Shown one piece after another: positions 59,101 through 64,000 of a stretch of DNA of 64,000 nucleotides; position 1 is the stretch's first letter, and each line of letters begins with the position of its first letter. The notes beneath the pieces were generated by a model, which saw nothing but the letters and a program-made list of their open reading frames with translations, did no database searches and was not told where the DNA came from. The position numbers were made by a program, and so were the translations under genes. This stretch comes from Psoroptes ovis (taxonomy: Eukaryota; Arthropoda; Arachnida; Sarcoptiformes; Psoroptidae), in assembly GCA_002943765.1 (NCBI GenBank), contig PQWQ01000005.1, forward strand, positions 2,046,001 to 2,110,000, written 5' to 3'.

Positions 59101-62100
59101 GCATTTATTGATGATTTTTATCTAGAAAATAATAACTGTGCCGAATATAATGATGATAATAATCTTTGTGATTTTGAAAATGGTGATATTTGTACATTAG
59201 AATTGGTGAAATCAAATAATCGCCGAATGAATATTGAACAATCAATACAATTAGCTCAAACCAAAAATTTTACATTTGTCTACATTGATTATCTTACCGA
59301 TTACATTGATCGACAATGGTTTGTTTATTGTCCGATTCAGCAAAAAAATGATAAATTCAAACCATTTGATCATACAAAACAAAATATTTATGGTAAATAT
59401 CTGATAATGAATGCACAAAATAAAGGTTTTCGTGGTATAGTGATAACTGAACGTATATCATTGAATCATAATCAAAGATCTGTGTGTTTAAAATTTTCTT
59501 TAATAACATTTGGTTCAATAATATTTGAAATTTATCAAGGTGATTCATCATTTATCAATCAAGGATTGAAAATATGGGATGTACAATATGAAATAAATGA
59601 TTGGACCGAAGTGCAAATACAAGCCAATGCATACAGTAATAAGACTGAAGATATTTTCTTCTATCTAATTGCAACTGGATTAACATATGACACAGATTAT
59701 GCAGCAATCGATGATGTAGAAATTCGAAATTCTATCTGCTCGAATCCATCAAACATAATTCATGATCATAGCAAATCAACAACAACAACAACAACCTCAA
59801 AAACTTCAGAAACGACCACCAATCATACACCATCGCCAACAACGAAAAAAGTACCCGATGGTTTTTTTGATTGTCAAATCGATGATCCTAATCGACAACA
59901 ATTTGTGCCTAATGATCGAGTTTGTAATTATTATCAAGATTGTTCGAACAATATGGATGAAAAATATTGTGGTACATGTTCATTTGATCGACACAATCTT
60001 TGCCGCTATGAAATTGAACCGAAAGACAGCGATGATGATAATAATGAATTCAAATTCAGATTCACTGATCAATCAAAATATGGACCAAATGATGATTACT
60101 ATCATCGATCAATGACAGCGAATGGTATTATTAAAAGTATTTCACAAACAACAAAATTATTGACACCGTTGATACATCAATCATATCAATATTGTGTATT
60201 GGAATTTTATTATCTGTACAAGATGAGAGATTTAAATCAATATAATCGTCGAAACTATTCATCAATATTCAATATTTATGTACAACAATATGATCCAGAT
60301 ATTTATACAAAAATATGGCAACAAAATGCAATCTATAATTTACCACCGAATCAATGGAATTTTATACGTATCAAATTGAATCGTATAATACATTCATTTC
60401 GTTTAGAATTTGTTGTTTATCCATTTAAAAAATCAATCAAAGATTATCAATCAATTAGAGATATATCGTTGAAACAATGTAATCCAAGTTCAAAATCAAA
60501 AGTTTGTCCGAATCAATTTCGTTGTAAAAATCAAGTTTGCATACCATATGTATTTGTTTGCGATTTTGATGATGATTGTGGTGATAATTCAGATGAAATA
60601 GTATGCGATGAACATTTACGATTTTCATTCGAAGATGGATTAAGAAATTACGCACAAGAATACAAGATGGATAAAAATAATTGGACATTGCATGAATCAT
60701 CATCATTTGATGATTTACGTTCACAACCAACATTTGATCATACAAATAATTTTATTGGTGGCCATTTTTTGTTGGCAAAATCAACGAGAAATAAGCAAAT
60801 CGTTGGCGCAATAATTGATAGTCCAACATTTAAAGTGATAGAATCGGAAACACTTTGTACGATACGAATGTTTATTATGAAAAATTCATTAAATTCAACA
60901 ATTTGGCTAAAATTATGGAATCTAAAAACTAATCGTATACGAATACTATCAACAATTAATGGTGTATTTGATTATGTATCATATTTACCAATCACAACAT
61001 TGGTTCGTCATGAATCAAACAGCTATGAATACAAGTTATTGATCGAGGCAAAATTAAATTATCATGACGATAATTACATGAAACCATATGTAGCGATCGA
61101 TGATATTATATTTCGTAAAGGTTGTCAAATTGTTAATGATAATGTGAACAACATAACAACGGCGAAACCTTGTATTGGTTTACTATGTAATGATATCAAT
61201 GATCACAGTAAACAAATTTGTTTACCAGAAAATAAAATCTGTGATTTCATTAAACATTGTCAAAATGGTGAGGACGAGATCAATTGTGGTGATTGTAATT
61301 TTAACAATCAAACATGGTGTGGTTGGACATCGGGTAATCTAAATGATGATAATTTAAAATATGAATTATTAGTGGCCAAAAATTCACCAAATATTTTACC
61401 GAAAAAAGATTTCAATGATTCACCAAATGGTGGATATCTGGCAGCATACAGTAAATCATTGGCAGTGCTATTTCAATCATCAATTAAATCACCACAAATC
61501 AATGCAAAAACATCTCGATATTGTAGATTAAGATTTTCATACTTGTCCAATTTCCGTACAATTGTTCAAGTAAAATTATTGAATAATGATCGTATAATTC
61601 ATACAATTATCGGTGATTATAAAGCATGGATGTCATTTGAAACAGAAATCGGTGAACAATTATCACCACTAATTGTGCTAATCAAAACAAAATTAATACA
61701 TTCAAAAATATTGTTTTTAATTGAAAATTTTATGATAATCGATAATATTCAATTTATTGATTGTAATCCAAATGATGATCACAATAAAATAAGACCAATT
61801 GATTATCAAGAATTAAATTGCGATTTTGAAGAAGATTGGTGTGATTGGATTGTGCCTGGAGTGGTCACCAATGAATCATGGATACGAACAAATTCACCAT
61901 ATGATGAACCTGGTATTGATCATACTAGTTTAATAATCCCGAAAGTCAGTCCATCTGGTTATTGGTTGAGTACAAATTCAAAATCAGAAAAAATCATTCG
62001 AAATCAGCTGCAAAGTATTGGACCAATTCCATTCGAAGAATACAAGCCAAATTTTTGTCTAATATTTTGGTATTATTTTTTCGGTATTCAATCATCAGAA

Positions 62101-64000
62101 TTTCAAGTTTACATACAAAAAATTAATGATCAAAATCAAACGATCAATGAAATATTATGGAAACGAACAATACCTAATATTCGGAAATGGCAAATGTCGG
62201 CAATTGAAATCGATTTCGGAAATGATTTAAAATCATTGAAATATTTTTACATTAATTTTGATGCATTTGTATCATCAAATACAATTATCGGTATTGATGA
62301 TATTCAATTGAATAATGATCAATGTTCAACATTTAATAATGAATATTGTGATTTTGAAATAAACAATTGTGATTGGATCATTATCGATGATAATAATGTC
62401 AAACGTATGAATGGTAATTATTATAATATCAAAGATCATACAACAGATACGATTGAAGGACATTATCTGGTTGAAAGCAATTATGATGGTAACAATGGTA
62501 GAATTGAAAAATTGATGAAAAATTTACCATTCTTTATGAACGATAATGATGATGATGATAACATTCAAGATTTTTGTTTGAATTTTTACTATTATTTTCA
62601 TTATTTATCATTTCCATCTGAATCTTTAAATGATGATGATGATGATGAAGACACAAAGTCATCGATCAACATACAACTGATACATCGAAATAATATGATC
62701 GAAAATATAACCCGAATTAATTTTGAAGAAATAAACAATGATAAATCAATGAATATTTGGACATCGTTTACCGCCGATTTTCGTGCATCAATCAATGATC
62801 GTTTAATAATTAACTTAGAAAATTATCATCCAAATCTGATAATGATATTAGATGATATTCATTTGCGGCCAGATAAATGTAATGAACATGGTAGCTGTGA
62901 TTTTGAACAAAATATGTGTGGCTGGTATAGCCGATACGTGAAGAATAATAATGCGAACGATAATTTCGAATTTTATTGGCTACGTTTACAGCCAACGAAT
63001 CGTTTTGTTCGGCAAAATGGATTGGAATATGATCATACATTACATTCACGTTTTGGTAATTATCTATCGCTACCATTAGATTCACATCAACGTTTTAATG
63101 GTCGAATTGAATTGATCAATCTTTTCATTAAAAATGAGCAATCATCATCGACATCATCAAACAGAGATAATTTTATTTGTTTTCGTTTATATTATTTTGC
63201 ACAAACATCATTCGATTCGGAAAATGTTACAGCATTACGAATACAGGTCATTGATAATGATCACAATGACAATATTATGGATGAATATCGAGCCAATGCA
63301 ACAATCAACGAATTACAATGGACAAAATTTGAACAAACATTTAAAATTGTATCAAATACCAAGGCATATTCAATACAAATTGTGGTTGAACACACATTTC
63401 ACATCAACAGTGATATTGGAATCGATGATATTTACATACATAAAGGGTCATGTCAAACCGATGACGATCATAAAACATCATCCACAACAACATCAACGAC
63501 AACCAAAAGTCCAGATAATAATGAAAATCGTGGAAATTGTAATTTTGAACGTAATTGTAATTGGAAATATGATCGCAAGCGTTGGAATGTTACATCGTTT
63601 CAGCAAGAAATGGCCAGAAATATTTATGCACCACAAATTGATCATACATATAGCTCGAGTTTAGGTCATTATCTATTATTTATTAATGGTAATTTCAATG
63701 ATAAAACATCATACGAATTACAATCACCTGAATTTGTGAATGATAAAAATGATCGTTTCCTTGAATTATGGTATTATATGGATGGTGAAGATGTTTTTTA
63801 TTTAAATTTCTACGAACATCTAACATACGGTAATGATAATCGTAAATTACAAAAACTTATTGGACGTTACAGTTCATCAACATCATCAATGATTTCTCGC
63901 CGCTGGCAATTGATAAAAGTTGATTTACCACAAATAATTGATTATCATATTCAAGAAAATGTGAATCAATTAAAAATTTCATATAAAATTACATTTGAAC
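56171..64000 (+). CDS. Giant secreted MAM/LDL-receptor class A repeat protein (partial, runs off right edge)
   Basis: Exon 1 is 56171-56393 (signal peptide MMAKFMQLILVINSIFFTIQ, then the first MAM start). A short intron (GTATTT..CACAG) leads to exon 2 from 56480, which I read in frame without a stop to the window end, about 2,581 codons so far. MAM-like units are marked by C(N/D/T)FE..C.W motifs at about 56278, 56878, 57409, 58090, 58600, 59167, 59977, 61294, 61819, 62347, 62896 and 63538, plus a Cys-poor unit near 60620. Three LDL-A-like modules (59860-59970; 60500-60610, with CDFDDDCGDNSDE; 61170-61292) sit between them. Linkers are Thr-rich (58000-58080; 59780-59830; 63475-63505). It resembles animal MAM/LDL-A proteins such as MALRD1, which act extracellularly. 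Many N-x-S/T sites are present. C-terminus unknown. Confidence 0.85.

Overview
This is AT-rich eukaryotic DNA. Introns are mostly short (about 55-100 nt, one about 1 kb), and ATG/ATC, AATC and ATTC microsatellites are everywhere. Gene content is arthropod: an R&R-type cuticle protein, a calcitonin-type neuropeptide precursor, a run of single-exon secreted serpins and a KCNQ channel. Together with the base composition this suggests a small-genome chelicerate, most likely an acariform mite; that assignment is inference. No rRNA, tRNA or CRISPR was found.

Layout. 1-1.2 kb: broken transposase-derived remnant. 2.2-3.7 kb (+): two-exon Asp/Asn-rich protein with a hydrophobic C-terminal tail. 6.2-8.7 kb (+): three-exon carboxypeptidase M-like enzyme, probably GPI-anchored. 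11.8-14.1 kb (+): seven-exon RIC8 (synembryn). 15.1-16.5 kb (-): serpin A. 20.0-25.2 kb (+): LTR retroelement with near-identical LTRs and one long ORF joining gag, protease, the tail of integrase and an envelope-like region, with no reverse transcriptase. 26.6-27.8 and 28.9-30.5 kb (-): serpins B and C. 32.3-36.2 kb (-): three-exon nucleoporin NUP107. 37.5-38.7 kb (-): four-exon neuropeptide precursor that I reconstruct as carrying two Cys-pair, Pro-amide peptides. 39-45.7 kb: gene-poor. 45.7-50.4 kb (+): three-exon KCNQ-type potassium channel. 54.3-55.6 kb (+): three-exon cuticle protein. 56.2 kb to the right edge (+): start of a giant secreted MAM/LDL-receptor-A repeat protein whose second exon is open for more than 7.5 kb and leaves the window.

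The genes do not form one pathway; they are housekeeping (RIC8, NUP107), signalling (KCNQ, calcitonin-type peptide) and extracellular (serpins, cuticle, carboxypeptidase, MAM protein) loci. The serpins are the only local family, and the retroelement sits inside that cluster. Least ordinary are the two-peptide calcitonin-type precursor with an intron-retention stop, the RT-less retroelement with a fused ORF, the KCNQ channel with an altered voltage sensor, and the uninterrupted MAM exon.
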